Of a stretch of 64,000 nt of DNA, positions 36,000-46,074 are shown in pieces. This stretch comes from Hevea brasiliensis (Eukaryota > Streptophyta > Magnoliopsida > Malpighiales > Euphorbiaceae): assembly GCF_030052815.1 (NCBI RefSeq), contig NC_079504.1, positions 83,627,309 to 83,691,308 of the forward strand. The letters are read 5' to 3'. The notes under the pieces were generated by a model, which was not told where the DNA came from, ran no database searches, and saw only the letters and a list, made by a program, of their open reading frames with translations. Each line of letters starts with the position of its first letter. The first letter of the stretch is position 1. Made by a program: the position numbers and the translations under genes.

Positions 36000-36925
36000 C
36001 CAGACTGGCAGAAAATGAGCCGACTTGGTCAGTCTATCAACAATGACCTAAACTGCATCATGACTCTTCTGTGTCCTTGGAAGTCCCATAACAAAATCCA
36101 TCGTTATTCTCTCCCATTTCCATTCTGGTACTAGTAGTCGATGTAACAACTCGGCGGGTACTTGATGCTGTGCCTTCACTTGTTGACAAGTTAGGCATTT
36201 GGATACAAACTCTACCACATTCCTTTTCATACCCATCCACCAGTAATGCTCCTTTAGCCCTCTATATATTTTTGTGCCACCAGGGTGCATGGCAAAAGGA
36301 GACTCATGTGCTTCCTTCAAAATGATCTGCCTCAAATCAACATCATTAGGAACACACATTCTGTCCTGGTGTAGCAATAGACCATCATCTCTTATTGAGA
36401 ATTCTGGTTTCTTGCCCTGTCGGACTTCTTCCATCAACTTCTGATACTTCTGATCATTCTGAGCATCCATTCTAATTTGATCAATCAACATTGGCTGTAC
36501 ATGCCATGCAATTGCTGTCTGCCCATCATCATTAATCTCTAAGCTGGCATGCAATGATCTTAACTCATGTACCAAAGACAAAGGAGTAACCCGTATACTC
36601 GCCATAGTCTTGCGACTTAAGGCGTCAGCCACAACATTAGCTTTCCCTGTCTGATAGTCTATCAGAAAATCATAGTCTTTTATCAACTCTAACCATCTCC
36701 TCTATCTCAAATTCTACTCCTTCTGAGTGCCCAAATACTTCAAACTCTTATGATCTACGTAGATGTAACACTTCTCCCAATACAAATAGTGTCTCCAGAT
36801 CTTAAGAGCAAACACAATAGCTGCAAGCTCCAAATCATGTGTTGGATAGACAATGACATTTCGATCTTGCATCAATACACAGCCTAACCCATTGTGAGAA
36901 GCATCACTGTAAACTGTATATTCTT
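36000..36925 (-). pseudogene. pol: Element B RNase H end and integrase N-terminus
   Basis: RNase H is read as [16 protein letters not shown] (about 36870-36920), with stops in the following segment, then [20 protein letters not shown] (about 36620-36680). The integrase zinc domain has HESPFAMHPGGTKIYRGLKE and CLTCQQVK (about 36175-36310). The first catalytic Asp is in ITMDFVMGLPRTQ (about 36075-36115). A stop after HDAV at about 36048 separates it from the rest of integrase. Confidence 0.9.
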
Positions 36926-37805
36926 TACCTTAGGACTGGAGCTTCAGTCAAACATCTTTTCAATTCATCAAAACTCTGTTGGCATTTATCCGTCCACTGA
37001 AATTTTACATCTTTTCGAAGTAGCTTAGTCAATGGAGATGCCAACATGGAAAATCCCTTTACAAATCTACAGTAGTATCCAGCTAAACCCAGAAAACTGT
37101 GAATCTCTGTGATATTTCTGGGTGGCCTCCAATTAATGACAGCTTCAATCTTACTTGGATCTACCTTGATTCCCTCTTTTGATACTACATGCCCCAAGAA
37201 AGATACTTCCTTTAGCCAAAATTCACACTTCGACAATTTGGCGTATAGCTATTTCTCCCTCAAAGTCTGTAGTACAATCCGCAGATGTCTATCATGCTCT
37301 TCTGCATTCCTCGAATAGACCAATATATCATCAATGAATACCACAACAAACTAGTCGAGGTATGGTCTGAAGATAATGTTCATCAGATCCATAAAAGCAG
37401 CCGGAGCATTAGTTAACCCGAATGGCATAACCAAAGACTCATAATGGCCATAACGGGTTCTGAAGGCTTAGGAATACTCTGCTCTTATACTTTCAGTTGA
37501 TAATAACCTGATCTCAGGTCAATTTTGGAGAACACAGCTGCACCCCTCAACTGATCAAACAAGTCAGCAATGGATATCTATTCTTTATTATCACCTTATT
37601 CAACTGTCGATAATTAATACACAAACGGAGAGTGCCATCTTTCTTCTTAATAAGCAACACTGGCGCTTCCTAAGGAAACACACTAGGGCAGATAAAACCC
37701 TTGTTAAGCAATTCTTACAATTGCACTTTTAACTCTTTCAATTCTGCAAGTGCCATTCTATATGGCGTTATAGAGATTGGATCCACACCAGGCATAACAT
37801 CAATC
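36926..37805 (-). pseudogene. pol: Element B reverse transcriptase
   Basis: Minus strand. The palm motif [11 protein letters not shown] is at about 37315-37350, with stops shortly before it. The connection segment is open at 36925-37236: [34 protein letters not shown] and [17 protein letters not shown]. The N-terminal RT is broken by several stops and frameshifts between 37350 and 37805, although the PGTTPISxxxYRMAP and LxLCIDYRQLN regions can still be traced. Confidence 0.88.
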
Positions 37806-38400
37806 TCAAATTGCACCTCTTTCTAGAGGTAATCCTGGCAATTCATCAGGAAATACATCCGGGAAATCACATACAGTAGGGATGTCCCTTAGTGCTGAAC
37901 TCCCCACTTGGGTGTCTATCACATGTGCCAAGTATGCTTCACACCCCTTTCTGATCATCCTTCTGGCTAGTGTAGCCACAATGATGTTTAATGGCAGTAA
38001 ATGCCTCTCCCCATGTATTACCACATCACCGAACAAAGGGAGACCAAAAGTGACTGTCTTCAATCTACAGTCAATCATGGTATGATGCCTGGCTAACCAA
38101 TCCATGCCCAAGATGATATCATACTCTCTGAAGGGCATTTCAATCAAGTCTGATAGGAAAACATGTCCTTGGATCACCAAAGGACAGTCTCTATAAATTC
38201 TGTTGACCCGGACCTCTTGTCCTAACGGACTAGTTACTAGCACTTCAAAACCCATTTAGACACATGGAACAGCAAGTGAACTGACTATGCTAGCACTAAC
38301 ATATGAATGGGTTGAACCCAGATCAAATAATACAAATACTTATTGATCAGAGATAGAGAATGTACCAGCTACCACATCGGAAGTCTCAGCCTCTTCTCGC
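37806..38400 (-). pseudogene. pol: Element B protease and RT linker
   Basis: The active site is read as LFDLGSTHSYVSASIV at about 38300-38345, with a stop shortly upstream and another just before 38255. Open downstream at 37806-38255: VLVTSPLGQEVRVNRIY, MPFREYDIILGMDWLARHH, then the linker to RT ending in [16 protein letters not shown]-x-G-S-T is retained, but the frame is broken on both sides. Confidence 0.88.
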
Positions 38401-38782
38401 TGTCTCATCGTGCAAACTCTGGCTGAAGCACTTCCTTGTACTAATTGACCAATTGTGCCCTGACTGCCTGAAGCAGTGCCTCTACCTCTGCCTCTAAAGG
38501 GTCCATTGTACCCTTAAATTCTGTAGCCCCATACTTCAATAATTTATCATACTGTCTGGCTGGAGGCAGTGGTTGTGCCACAGATGTCTAGGGTGGAGCT
38601 TGAGCAGGCATATCCCCAGCCATTTGTTGAAACATCGCAGCCATCTGCTATGCGAACTGTGCAGGAAACTACAACATTTGCGGGGCTGATGCTACAGATC
38701 CACTAACATTCTGCAAAGCTGGGGCTTCCCCTTGTGCCTCAGCTTCAACAGATTGCTCAACTGAGTGATCCCCTTCTTCCAT
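38401..38782 (-). pseudogene. gag: Element B gag remnant
   Basis: The minus-strand ATG at 38782 gives MEEGDHSVEQSVEAEAQGE, and stops follow within 45 codons. At about 38515 the sequence jumps from the KLLKYGATEF segment, which normally opens the capsid region, to a GRGRGT segment that normally follows the capsid. The gag core and zinc knuckle, roughly 0.8 kb by comparison with element C, are deleted. Confidence 0.8.
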
Positions 38783-38951
38783 TTCAGTATGAAGTTAGGG
38801 TATCTCCTGAACAAGTAACACAAGGAGATTTCCCTCCGTTAGTTCATATTCATGATGTAATGCACTGTATGTAATAATTATGGACATTGAGCAGTTATAC
38901 TTAATAAGAAAGAAACAAATTCTCAAGTTAAAACATACTTCAAAAATTTTG

Positions 38952-38963
38952 CTCTGATACCAC
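38952..38963 (-). other. Primer-binding site, element B
   Basis: The minus strand reads GTGGTATCAGAGC a few bases inside the 5' LTR end at 38971. It is the initiator-Met tRNA complement. Confidence 0.88.
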
Positions 38964-38970
38964 AAAAACA

Positions 38971-41900
38971 TGCTACACCTTACCCCTCCTCCGTAAGGCA
39001 TAACATGATCCCGTAGAATACCTGATGAACTACCAAACTTCACCTACCGATAACTCATTAAGTATCCTACAAGGGATTTTAAAACAATTTTCTTACTTTT
39101 GTTAACTGGTAAGCATTTTCTAATAAGTGTTTAAAACATTTAATTGAAATTAAAAACTAGTTAAAACTTTTGGCCCATTTTATTTTTCCACAAATTTTAT
39201 AAAAATTTTGACAGAGTTCCATTTATATTTTGAGAAAACAGTTCTTCAAATACCTGTAAAAAGCACTTCCAAAAATTTTTTCAACCACTACTTCAATTTC
39301 ACAATCAATGTCAACAATTTCTCAAATCTCAAAATTCAACAGTCAACATTTCTCAATTTCCAAAGTTCAATCATCAGTAAAATAATATCTATCAATCTCA
39401 TTCAAATTAGAATAAAACATTTCCATTCATTAAAGACAACAAACTATATATATACATCATACAAAAATCTATAGTATGAAAATTTAGACTAAATTTTCTT
39501 ACAACTTTATACAAACTTTGTACAAACTGCTCAAGACCGATTTACATGTCCATACATTTATGTGCAATACATGCATCAAAAGAAATATTTACAAGCAGGG
39601 TATAAATTATACCCGATAACTTCAAGCTGATAAATCCTCAATCCTCAAGGCTACTTGTCGCTTCCTCTAGTCTCTATATCTGCGACAGCAATAAAAGCTA
39701 TCGCTGAGTATTAGGACTTAGCGGTGCACAACATACTAAAATAATCTTTATGCAGAACTTAAATCACATTTATTTGAAAATTTAACTGAACATGAAAATT
39801 AAATACAAATCATGCATTATGAGATTTTAATCCCAAAAAATTTCATTTTGAAGTATCCAATCATATTTCATAAAACCCACAGTTAGATCAAGCCATTCGA
39901 AACAAATAGAATCTCAATAGCCAGAGGCTAAAGAGAAATCACATCACAAGGCTAGCTAGCTCTAATATATGGATATCCATTCACATCCTCTTCTACTGGC
40001 ACACCTCAACACTTCTCCAGAGAAGGAATCAAAATTCGAAACTAATTACCCCCATTAGTCGTGCTAGTAAGGTGTTCAAATATATGGTCGTGACACAGTG
40101 GTTTCAAAACTTATCTTAACAAATTTGCTAAACATTGTCATTTCAAATATAGACAGTAACTTTCACAATTTAAATCAAAACATCATAAATAAGGTCACAA
40201 TACTTTCAACAATTCAAAGCAAAAGTAAAATGCATATTTCATTCACTTAATCAATGAATTTTAAAGCATAGTGATGTTGGGCACAAACCTCAAGCGAGTC
40301 GCCTCTTGGCCTTGACTCGGTTCCTCGGGTTCTTTCCCGGTATTCTTTTCAACTGAAACACATAATTTTATAGTGTTTCAGTACCATAACTTAGCATAAA
40401 TCCGAAAATAAATTTAACTTCACTTTTACCTAGCTCTAACGTGCTAAACTCGACGTTCTTGAAATTTTGTGTTTCGGGGTTACTATTCACTATACTATTC
40501 AAGTCAAATTGTTGACTTTCTAAGGCTTACTAGGTATGGGAATTCCAACTTCACCCACACACCACATTTTGGTCACTAAATTTGTTGGTTTTGGTTGTTT
40601 ATTCAAATTCTGAAACTTTTTAGGCAAATTTGATAATTTTTAGTTTTGGAGTCTAAGGTTGCACTGTTCCATTGGTCATTTTACTGTTGGAATTTGGCAA
40701 ACCTTTCTGCATTAAAAATGTTTCCTATTGTCTTAAGTTTATTCTCCTTTTTGAATCACTCCAATTGGAGTTTTTTAGCTCAAGTTATAGCCATTTGAAC
40801 CATGGCTGCCGGATTGGACACAAACCAGAATTCTGGGAAATTTTTGGTGCTGGCAGTTTTGGGTCACCAAATTGGGGTGGCCAAATGACTTGGTTAATGG
40901 CATAATTTGGGTTTGTGTTCTTCATGAAAGTTTTAGGGCTATATCTCATCTAACAACTGGTAAAATTTCAGGTCATTTTGACATGTCTAGCTCAAGTTAT
41001 GGCCAAATGAACAAACACTATTCATTTGGTCAGTTTGTACAGAGGCAGACTGTGATTTTTCAACTTTGGTCAATTTGTTCACTAGGTTTTGGTCACTTTT
41101 TGGACATACTTCCGAAATGAAAATTGTGTCATTTAGTGTCTATTTTCATTCCTAATTGGTCTCATACCAATTGGACTTGCAAATTTTCATTTTTGGTCCT
41201 TCAAAGTTAACTTGGTCATGCTACCAGCAGCATGACCACACTCAATCCGAATTTGGCCTTAACTCCAACCATTCCTACACACTTCATTTGGTCACAAATG
41301 ACCATTTTTCACTTCACATTAGGTCAAAGACATCATTTACCACTTCCTCACATTTTCGGTCTCTAAACCCTAATGTTCAAACCCTAATTCACAACTCATG
41401 CATTTAGCTACTTTCAAAGTCTTTAATCCTAACTTTTCAACTAATTAAAGTTCCTATACCCATTCAAACCATTCAAATCATGCAAATGACCCTTCCCTTC
41501 ATGCTGGCCAAATTTCAGGTTAGTCCCTCAACAATTTGTTTCATTTCATTTTAAGTTTATTTACAAGTAATTCAAGCTAAAAACACAACAAATAAATCTC
41601 AAACTTTCAAATTGATGTGCTTACCTCACTTGAATTTGAATTCTCTAATTTCCCTCTTCTTTTCTTCTTTCTTTGATGACCAAGCTTCTTCTCAAGTGAC
41701 TAAAACAAGCTCTAATGAGGTTTTTATGGAAGTGATTAAGGTTTAATGAAGGATTATAAACTTGAGAGAGCAAGCTTTAATGGAGGACTTTTCATGGAGG
41801 AGTGAGGGTGATGGGAGACAGCTTGGAAGGGAAGACCAAATGATACTTTTTTTTTTCTTTTCTTTTCTTTTAAGTATTTTGTCTTTAGGAAGACCAAAAA

Positions 41901-42523
41901 TCTAATTAATTAAATATATTAATTTTACTTTTATGGCATCATGCATGATGTCATGTATGATGTCATTACCTTTTTAACTTTTTCATTTTCTTTTTTTTTT
42001 CTATTTATTTTTCTGTTAGTTCTTTAATTTAATTCTCAATTTTGAAATTTTCTTTTTTTTTTATTTTATTTGACAGTTAGGTCAGGAGTCAGCTCTCGAG
42101 GTCAATTGACCAAATTGCCCCTCGCCTGTTCATCCCGGTTTGTAAATAATTCAATATTTCTTCCGGCTCACTGACCTAATTATTTGACTGACTTAACAAT
42201 TCTTTTTCGTGATTTTCTCTTTTCCACTGTGTTTATAATAGTCCTAAGGACCGCAGCGTCACATTTTACGGTTCGAAATTTGAGTTTAAAATGACTTCGC
42301 AGTCCTTCCCGAAAAGGTCACCCATCGTTGTGACTCTCGGCTCGTTTAACTTCTTATGTTCTGTTTTTCTTATTTATACTTAACGAATTGGCAATTACTA
42401 ATTATTTGGGTTTAAAGCTTATCTAGTTGTCTTAAGTGTGGTTCTAATCCTCTTAATTGTCCGGACCGACACCGATCACCGGAACAGTGAAATATACCAG
42501 GCTATACAAATAGGGGTGTTACA
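38971..42523 (-). repeat. 5' LTR of element B (3.55 kb)
   Basis: The minus strand runs TGTAACACC (42523) to GGTGTAGCA (38971). It aligns end to end with the 3' LTR with scattered substitutions and a few short indels. Confidence 0.92.
39682..39721 (-). promoter_or_regulatory. Conserved LTR double hairpin (element B, 5' LTR)
   Basis: On the minus strand hairpin II is GCGATAGC-TTTTATT-GCTGTCGC (39682-39704), 8 bp with one U-G pair, the best example in the window. Hairpin I (39704-39721) carries one mismatch that the 3' LTR copy lacks. Confidence 0.6.
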
Positions 42524-43615
42524 AACACCAAAACTTGAATTTCAAGAATTATGAAACTTAAAAGTGTAATATGCCCTGGTATACCTAGCAAGATTGGTTT
42601 GGATAGGTTGGCATGCCAATAGGGTTACATAGCGACCGCGCATATGGCTTCATGCCATTCTGTGTTTCATGGCCTCCCATGCCATTCTGTGATAAAATAG
42701 CCTTTGGCTATGGTAATTGAGTTATTATAGTTGAATTATATCCTTGATGATTATTACAGCTTATTAGCTGTTCTGTTGCACACTGGGAGACACAATGCGA
42801 CCGATGGTGTCATGGTCCGAGGTACTTAGTACCCAGTGCCAGTTTACCTGTTTATCCAGTCCAGTCGACTAGTATGGGTTACTCGGGCAATGATAATGCC
42901 AAAAATTAATTTATACTGCAATAAATGCCAAAAATTAAGTCTATCTAAAATGTAAACATACATTCTGCATATTTATATTATTTTAGTTATTTTATTTTAT
43001 ATTATCACCACTAAGCAGAATTCTTTAACGCGTCGCTTTTGCCACGCGCAGGTACTGGAGACCTAGCTGGGGAGTCCAGCAGACCTCATACTGGGTGAGC
43101 TTTCATATTACACACAGAGTTCAGAGTCACCTCACATTGCAGTGCATTTGGTAGGACATTAGGCCACTTTTGATATTTTGATATTTTGTATTTTGTAAAC
43201 TTCTGTAATGTATATTATAAATTCATGCAATTATGCTTTTGATGTAATTATCTATGAACTATGTTCAGTAATAAATGTGAGCATTTCTCATTGAGTTGAC
43301 TGTAATATGAATTGAATTTAATTTTGAGATACTTAAGTCAATTGAGAAATTGCTGAGAATATATTAGTGGTTGACTGAGAATGATGTGATGATTTTATTG
43401 GAAGTGTTTTTAACAGATTCAGAAGAACTATTTTTCCAATTTACAGCCGGCACTCTGCAGGATTTTCTATAAAATTTGTGAAAAAATTTAGATTAACCAA
43501 AAATTGTAAATAAATAAGTAAAAAGGGTAAATTGAATTGAAATATGATTTGGTGCTCTGGCACACTGTGTGGCATATCTTGCTCGGCTACACTGTAAACG
43601 GGTGAGGGTGTCACA
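42524..43615 (+). repeat. 3' LTR of element C, right part
   Basis: Resumes at AACACCAAAAC, matching 23552 onward of the 5' LTR, and ends GGGTGTCACA at 43615. Its hairpin I (from 43011) is decayed: the second arm reads TCTTTAA instead of TGCTTAG. Confidence 0.92.
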
Positions 43616-43767
43616 TGATATATGAAGAAGAACCCATGCAGATTCTGGCTCGGGAAGTGAAGGAGTTGAGGAACAAGCAAATTCCACTAGTGAAAGTGCT
43701 TTGGAGGCACCACAACACCGAGGAAGCAACTTGGGACTGTGAAGAGATGAGGCAACAGTTCCCTTAA
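43616..43767 (+). pseudogene. pol: G1 chromodomain (end of integrase exon 2)
   Basis: Frame resumed from 21549 after element C: YEEEPMQILAREVKELRNKQ, then VKVLWRHH and EEATWDCEE, ending at a natural-looking TAA (43765-43767). The aromatic residues of the chromodomain are retained. It is followed by the PPT context and LTR start on the same strand. Confidence 0.88.
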
Positions 43768-43806
43768 CTATTTGCATCAGGTAAATTTTGGGGACGAAAT
43801 TTAAAT

Positions 43807-43820
43807 TATAGGGGAAGAGT
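43807..43820 (+). other. G1 polypurine tract
   Basis: ATAGGGGAAGAGT lies immediately before TGTAACACCC at 43821, after a GGTAAATTTTGGGGACG context. It shows that the inverted inner piece runs from integrase into an LTR start. Confidence 0.8.
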
Positions 43821-43912
43821 TGTAACACCCTCACTGTAATAATTCCATACATTCTACTGTTCATGTGACCAGTGTCGGTCCGGACAGCTAGAACATTTGG
43901 AAAAATATTTAG
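43821..43912 (+). repeat. First 92 bp of the G1 inner LTR
   Basis: Plus-strand LTR start TGTAACACCC. It is an inverted copy of 44363-44454 (the outer LTR start on the minus strand), with scattered mismatches, separated by about 450 bp. Homology stops near 43912. Confidence 0.8.
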
Positions 43913-44454
43913 ACTAACTCCATTTTCCATTTTCAATCTTCTTTTCTTCACTCATTTTTAATTTAATTTTTAAGTAATATTTTATGCATATTTTATGTAT
44001 TATATTTTATTTACTTAATTGAATAAGTTGATAAAAAATCATTTTTGAAGACGAAATGACTAAAATGCCCTTCGTTTGGCTTAAGAAGCCAAAACTGTTT
44101 GTACCGATCTTAAAAATTCTCCTAACATTTTCTCGGCATTCTAGTGCTACTTAGGGGGCCGTAACTCTTCTCTGGCATCCCAAAAATTATTTCACAGGGT
44201 TTCACTTAGATTTAGGGCTTTAGCGGCGAAGACCGCAACTTCCCACTAGGTTACCCATCACTAGGGCACCGGCTCATTTAACTTGGTTGTATTTTATTTC
44301 TAAAATTTTTTCTACATTTTTCTTGTTAATATTTAAGTTAATTATAGCCCCTCACTTTACTCTAAATATTTTTCTGAACGTTCTAGCTGTTCAAGACCGA
44401 CACTAGTCACCTGAACAGTAGAATGTACAGAATTGTTACAATGAGGGTGTTACA
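43913..44454 (-). repeat. G1 outer LTR, 5' segment
   Basis: Minus-strand LTR start TGTAACACC at 44454, aligning inverted with the first 540 bp of element C's LTR (21550-22090). It is followed by the right-hand ACAAA duplication and copia leader. Confidence 0.83.
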
Positions 44455-45724
44455 ACAAATGCATCATTTCCAAGCACATATAGCTAATAATACAAGTATT
44501 TAAAATTTCTTAAAATAATTACCTAAATGGAGGGGTATGATATAATTGCCATAATGATACCATTTCTAACTTAATCATTTGTTTGGAAGATTTTATAGTC
44601 GGCTTAATTACTATTATGGTCTTACTTTGCACATTATCCAATTAGTATGCATATATCATATACTTTCATACATTTATACAAATCTCATGCATACATGGAT
44701 AAACAAATAATATGGCATGATCATAGACTTTCTAAGGGATTCAATTCTGAGCCACCAAGAATTGAATCAGAACACTCCTAGGTGTATTTCATTCATTCAT
44801 TCATTTTACAAGAGTTGCTGAAGGAGTACATAATCAACCCTCGATCTTGATTTCCTCCCACTGGTCCCACCAATGCTCTTGACCTCCTTGTTCTCCTTAC
44901 AATCTAATTACATTGTAACCCTTGGCATACCAAGGTGAATATACAAGAATATGGACTTTAAAGTCCTTAAATAAAAGAAATTACATCCTAAGTTATCATA
45001 ACATTTATGATATATGCCACTAAAATAAATTAATTATTTTACATCCCAAAGAAAAATTATAATAAATAAATAAATCTAATCACATTGGTCTTTTATTGTT
45101 CATAATCATCCATCATGCATATTTAAAATTTAACAATTAAATAAAATATAAATGCTTAAAAATTAAATTAAATATCATATATTCAATAAAAATTCAAATT
45201 AGAATCTTATTCAAATAAATTTAAATTTAGAAACTTTTTCCAAATTTAATTCCATGAAAACAATTTTCATAAATTAATTTTGAGATTAAAATTCCTAATT
45301 AAACCATTTAATTATGTTTGGGCTTAATTATAGGCCTTAAATTACACAACACATGCATAATGGGCCCAAAAAATCAAGCCCAACACGCCCCTAAACGAAG
45401 AACATGGCCCGTGCAACATTTACACGGCCTGAGGCACGCAAAAACATGGCCACCTTGTGTAAACACTGTCTTCGGCCTAGGGTGACGCGTGCGAGGGACA
45501 TGGCTCATGTCATTGAGCGACATGCCCCTGGGCGTGCGTCAACATGCCTGTGTATGCTAAAACACGCCCTGGGCCGTGTAAAAACCCAGAACACAGTCTA
45601 GGCTCTGTTTCTTGCAACAGTTTGGCAATTTTAGGGTTTTCTTGATCCGAACTAACTTCAAATCAACCCAAACTCAACCCAATCACACAATTAAGCCTCA
45701 TAATCAATCTAAATGGCAAATATA
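44455..45724 (-). other. Copia leader of copy I, PBS-proximal part
   Basis: Non-coding. Continues the leader from 15053 and matches 54910-55950 plus 59264-59474 of copy II. It contains an ATTC tetranucleotide run (about 44788-44806) and a GC-rich block (45380-45600) with repeated ACACGGCC/GGCCGTGT-like words, unlike the AT-rich surroundings. A short open frame at 45404 on the plus strand has no homology and is antisense to the element. Confidence 0.8.
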
Positions 45725-45739
45725 GTGGCTCTGATACCA
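45725..45739 (-). other. Primer-binding site, copia copy I
   Basis: The minus strand reads TGGTATCAGAGCCAC two bases after the LTR end CATGCCTTCA. It is the initiator-Met tRNA complement. Confidence 0.9.
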
Positions 45740-45741
45740 AT

Positions 45742-46074
45742 TGAAGGCATGGAAGCATGGGAATTAGGGCATTTAAGCATTGAAATTTAAAACTTTAATC
45801 TTGAGTTACATGAAACATACCATATGTTTTATGTGCCTAATGAATTTCAATGCTCATAAGCATACCAAAACACATTTTAGCATGCATTAAAATCTTCATT
45901 TGCCATTTAAGATTGTGAATTAACAAATTAATTCATTAATCCCTAATTAAAAGGAGGGATTTTGAGTACTAACCTCTTGATACACAATTGACGCAATTCT
46001 CACTCTTAGGATGCTCTTAGGACCCTAAATGTTGCCCTTCTAGCTTGTCCACCACAAGAACACCAATGGTGGCC
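45742..46074 (-). repeat. 5' LTR stub of copia copy I
   Basis: Matches the 3' LTR at 8286-8620 closely, then breaks off at about 46074 where unrelated gypsy D sequence begins. About 1.7 kb of the LTR is missing. Confidence 0.88.

Larger units (their letters stand above)
31483..42523 (-). mobile_element. Ty3/gypsy chromovirus element B
   Basis: Minus-strand element inserted in C's 3' LTR, with perfect AACAC duplications at 31478-31482 and 42524-42528. It has a 3' LTR (35010-31483), PPT, integrase-chromodomain, RNase H, RT, protease, a gag remnant, PBS and a 5' LTR (42523-38971). The LTRs are very similar to each other, and the nesting makes it the youngest gypsy insertion here. The interior is about 4 kb because the middle of gag is deleted. 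No integrase intron is present. Confidence 0.93.
21550..43615 (+). mobile_element. Ty3/gypsy chromovirus element C
   Basis: Plus-strand element with two nearly full-length LTRs (21550-24656; 29474-31482 plus 42529-43615), PBS, gag, PR, RT, RNase H, IN with intron and chromodomain. The target duplication is TGACA (21545-21549) against TGATA (43616-43620), one transition apart. Its target is G1's integrase, and G1's frame resumes correctly on the right. Element B is nested in its 3' LTR. Without B, C is about 11 kb. Several stops show it is inactive. Confidence 0.92.
15054..44454 (-). mobile_element. Ty3/gypsy insertion G1 with inverted pol piece
   Basis: Bounded by ACAAA duplications (15049-15053 and 44455-44459). 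Both outer ends are minus-strand LTR: 15054-16502 plus 20150-about 20535 is the 3' 1.8 kb, and about 43913-44454 is the 5' 0.54 kb of one LTR. Between them, on the plus strand, lie integrase from about 20538, a 74-bp intron, chromodomain, PPT and the first 92 bp of the same LTR. So the interior is inverted relative to the outer LTR halves, and about 0.75 kb of the LTR is missing. A solo LTR and element C are inserted inside it. Confidence 0.75.
8286..46074 (-). mobile_element. Ty1/copia element copy I (interrupted)
   Basis: Minus-strand copia element: 5' LTR stub (46074-45742), PBS (45739-45725), leader, gag starting at 14318, PR-IN-RT-RNaseH, PPT (10352-10341) and 3' LTR (10340-8286). Its leader is split between 15053 and 44455 by gypsy element G1 with an ACAAA duplication. 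The uninterrupted leader of copy II (54860-54960) confirms the join. PR-IN-RT order and YVDD identify Ty1/copia. The lineage cannot be assigned by eye. Confidence 0.88.

Noticed and set aside
44788..44806. ATTC tetranucleotide run as a possible CRISPR-like or satellite array
   Set aside because: Only about four units with no spacers; an ordinary short microsatellite. No array of regular repeats with unique spacers exists in the window.
45404..45601. Open frame on the plus strand in a GC-rich block
   Set aside because: It lies antisense to the copia leader, has no recognisable domain, and the corresponding block in copy II does not keep the frame.
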